Part shown: one piece after another, positions 7,449 to 8,951 of the stretch
Position numbering within the stretch: the stretch's first letter is position 1
Layout: each line of letters opens with the position of its first letter
Source of the DNA: Thiotrichaceae bacterium
Lineage (GTDB): Bacteria > Pseudomonadota > Gammaproteobacteria > Thiotrichales > Thiotrichaceae
Assembly (NCBI GenBank): GCA_015494435.1
Contig: WGBH01000429.1
Span: 1 to 8,951, forward strand
Reading direction: 5' to 3'
DNA length: 8,951 nt
Translations under genes and position numbers: made by a program
Notes under the pieces: generated by a model
Seen by the model: only the letters and a program-made list of their open reading frames with translations
What the model was told of the DNA's origin: nothing
Databases searched by the model: none

Positions 7449-8537
7449 ATGCCACTCCTTGCACATAATCAATTACCTGCTTTTGAACGCCTACGCCGTG
7501 AAGAAGGACAAACCATCATCCGCCCGGGTTATGCGATACAACAGGATATACGCACATTGCATATAGGCTTATTAAATATGATGCCTGATGCTGCATTAGC
7601 AGTGACTGAACGCCAATTTCTACGTTTAATTGGTGAAAGCAATGCCATTATCCAATTTCATGTTCATCTTTTTACATTACCCATCTTTCCGCGAAGTGAA
7701 AAAGCAACACAGCATATTAATACTTATTATGAAAGTTTTGAAAAGATTAAAGAAGAAGGATTAGATGCCCTTATTATAACGGGTGCAAATGTTGCCAAAG
7801 CAAATCTTGCTGATGAAATATTTTGGGAATCACTCAAAGAAGTGATTGATTGGGCGACTGAAAACGTCCCTTCAACCCTTTGTTCTTGTCTAGCAACCCA
7901 TGCAGCATTAGAGTTACAGCACCAACAAAAACGCTATCGCTTAGCTACTAAACGATGGGGAGTTTATACACATTATGTCACACAACAACACCCCTTAGTG
8001 AATGGGATCAATACCCAGTTTAAAGTCCCTCATTCACGTTTTAATCAAATTGATAGGGAACAGTTTGAAGCGGCTAATTTATCGGTTTTAGTTGAATCTA
8101 AAAAAGCGGGAGTACATCTTGCGGTGAGTGCAGACGGTATCCGCACCGTGTATTTTCAAGGACACCCCGAATACGATGCGATCAGTCTAATTAAAGAGTA
8201 CAAACGTGAAGTGTTGCGCTTTATTGCGGGAGATTTGAGCGACTACCCACCCTTCCCTGATCATTATTTTGATCAGTACACACAAGCCCTTTTTAATGAA
8301 TACCAAGATAAGATTAACAATGCATTAGCTAATAGCAAAGCAATCCCTGAATTCCCTGAAAAACTCGTACTTAAACACCTGCATAATACTTGGCATGATA
8401 CCGCAGCGGCAATTTTATCCAATTGGATGGGCTTAGTTTATAAAATAACACATCATGATCGAAAAAAAGTCTTAATGGACGGCTTAGACCCTAATGATCC
8501 ACTGGGATTAAAAAGCACAACGACATCTACTCCATAA
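7449..8537 (+). CDS. metA: MetA-type homoserine O-acyltransferase (succinyl or acetyl)
   Basis: Catalyses acyl transfer from succinyl-CoA or acetyl-CoA to L-homoserine, the first committed step of methionine synthesis. With the start at 7449 it has 362 aa. The MetA/HTS fold is recognisable from IGLLNMMPDAALAVTERQF, the nucleophile context STLCSCLATHAAL (C147) and YFQGHPEYDA, giving the C147, H239, E241 triad of the family. The region that sets acyl specificity reads TGANVAKANL, unlike the TGAPLG of E. coli or the TGAPVE of acetyl-type Bacillus enzymes as I recall them, so the donor cannot be assigned from sequence. The ATG at 7449 is chosen because AAGGA (7437-7441) precedes it; the GTG at 7410 and ATG at 7422 lie in or against the terminator hairpin. 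Regulated by the SAM-II attenuator upstream. Confidence 0.93.
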   Translation: MPLLAHNQLPAFERLRREEGQTIIRPGYAIQQDIRTLHIGLLNMMPDAALAVTERQFLRLIGESNAIIQFHVHLFTLPIFPRSEKATQHINTYYESFEKIKEEGLDALIITGANVAKANLADEIFWESLKEVIDWATENVPSTLCSCLATHAALELQHQQKRYRLATKRWGVYTHYVTQQHPLVNGINTQFKVPHSRFNQIDREQFEAANLSVLVESKKAGVHLAVSADGIRTVYFQGHPEYDAISLIKEYKREVLRFIAGDLSDYPPFPDHYFDQYTQALFNEYQDKINNALANSKAIPEFPEKLVLKHLHNTWHDTAAAILSNWMGLVYKITHHDRKKVLMDGLDPNDPLGLKSTTTSTP

Positions 8538-8552
8538 ATTTAAATACCATCG

Positions 8553-8717
8553 TTCGCTGGACGGGTTTTGTAAACCTTCGCTGGACGGGTTTTGTAAACC
8601 TTCGCCGGACGGGTTTTATAAACTTCGCCGGACGGGTTTTGTAAACCCGTCCACGTTTAGCTTAAATACTTCGCTGGACGGGTTTTGCAAACCCGTCCAC
8701 ACGTTTAGCTTAAATAC
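8553..8717. repeat. REP-like hairpin array, five head-to-tail units
   Basis: Five copies of a unit beginning TTCGCYGGACGGGTTTT start at 8553, 8577, 8601, 8624 and 8670. The first three are short (23-24 nt) and stop at TAAAC(C), lacking the closing arm. The last two are full length: each carries a 10-bp perfect hairpin (8630-8652 and 8676-8698, GGACGGGTTT/AAACCCGTCC, 3-nt loop) and a tail containing ACGTTTAGCTTAAATAC. GC-rich hairpins of this size in an intergenic space, next to a RAYT gene, are typical of REP/BIME sequences. The region follows metA directly and contains no gene. Confidence 0.82.
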
Positions 8718-8720
8718 AAT

Positions 8721-8751
8721 AAAGCCTCACAGTTTCCTGTAAGGCTTTTTT
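8721..8751 (+). terminator. Intrinsic terminator between convergent metA and the RAYT gene
   Basis: AAAGCCT (8721-8727) pairs with AGGCTTT (8742-8748). After one C/A mismatch, ACAG (8729-8732) pairs with CTGT (8737-8740) around a TTTC loop. Six T residues (8746-8751) follow on the + strand. It lies about 180 bp after the metA stop, past the hairpin array. The minus strand gives a shorter T-run, so it may act weakly for the transposase too. Confidence 0.85.
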
Positions 8752-8759
8752 AAAACGTT

Positions 8760-8814
8760 CCGACGGGGTAACAAACCCCGTCGGGCTAAATTGTTACAAA
8801 CCTCGTCGGGCTAA
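8760..8814. repeat. Second REP-like hairpin plus duplicated half
   Basis: CCGACGGGGT (8760-8769) and ACCCCGTCGG (8775-8784) form a perfect 10-bp hairpin with loop AACAA. The 3' half and its flank (8771-8789) are repeated at 8796-8814 with a single C-to-T change, giving a solitary half-hairpin. The GACGGG core resembles the array at 8553-8717, but arms, loop and flanks differ, so it is a related, separate family. It lies just downstream of the RAYT stop codon. Confidence 0.75.
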
Positions 8815-8822
8815 TTCATTTT

Positions 8823-8951
8823 TTATACAGGCAATGGACTACAAAATAAAGGGCTATGTCTATTTGCAGATGACCAATGCCAATAATCAGCTTTTTCCAC
8901 ATAATTTTTTCGCACGGGGTTAAGATGGATATAGTTCAATTTTTGTAAAAA
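8823..8951 (-). CDS. REP-associated tyrosine transposase (RAYT), C-terminal fragment
   Basis: Reading the minus strand from the right edge gives 42 open codons and a TAA stop (8825-8823). The peptide contains LNYIHLNPVRKNYV, then YWHWSSANRH, which is the characteristic C-terminal Y-I-H-x-N-P-V ... W-S-S pattern of Y1/IS200-like RAYT proteins. These single-copy HUH nucleases act on REP hairpins. The HUH motif and catalytic tyrosine lie upstream, beyond the window, so integrity cannot be judged; the visible end is intact. The gene is convergent with metA, and REP-like hairpins lie immediately downstream, as expected for a RAYT with its own substrates. Confidence 0.85.
   Translation of the reverse strand, partial: FLQKLNYIHLNPVRKNYVEKADYWHWSSANRHSPLFCSPLPV

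Noticed and set aside
8553..8717. CRISPR array
   Set aside because: Units follow each other without unique spacers of constant size and contain their own hairpins; this is a REP-type array.

Overview
The window looks like chromosomal DNA of a low-GC gammaproteobacterium. The evidence is a GlyGly-CTERM (rhombosortase/type II secretion) exoprotein, a perfect CRP-type palindrome, a REP-type hairpin array beside a REP-associated transposase, and a MetA-type methionine gene. A sulfur-oxidising lineage such as Thiotrichales is a guess from overall style, not something the sequence proves. All genes run on the + strand except a partial transposase entering from the right edge.

Layout. (1) 1-2554: most of a secreted zinc metalloprotease (reprolysin-like, HExxHxxGxxH, Calx-beta, GlyGly-CTERM), probably cut at its 5' end by the window edge. 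(2) 2555-2805: a 250-bp gap holding a perfect TGTGA-N6-TCACA palindrome and a 173-bp element that is one long imperfect inverted repeat. (3) 2806-6305: a likely two-gene operon. It encodes an exported VWA protein with tandem 86-residue repeats, then, 44 bp later, a GYF_2 + AIM24 (TIGR00266) protein. (4) 6306-7248: a P-loop ATPase/kinase-like protein of unknown function, preceded by a 9-bp palindrome around a possible -10 box. (5) 7249-8537: a complete methionine-control unit of sigma70 promoter, SAM-II (SAM-alpha) riboswitch, intrinsic terminator and metA-like homoserine O-acyltransferase. (6) 8538-8951: a REP-like hairpin array, a bidirectional-looking terminator, a second hairpin family, and on the minus strand the last 42 codons of a REP-associated tyrosine transposase (RAYT), too short at the edge to stand out as an ORF.

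How the parts relate. The methionine unit is the best understood: SAM binding to the aptamer should free the terminator and stop transcription before metA. The conserved 3' strand of the aptamer can pair with the 5' arm of the terminator, which gives a direct antiterminator. The hairpin array and the RAYT fit the known REP/RAYT partnership. The VWA and GYF-AIM24 pair is co-oriented and closely spaced, so probably co-expressed, but its function is unknown. The most puzzling item is the 173-bp palindrome. Most of its imperfect pairs are C/A on the + strand, which would be G-U wobbles in a minus-strand RNA.
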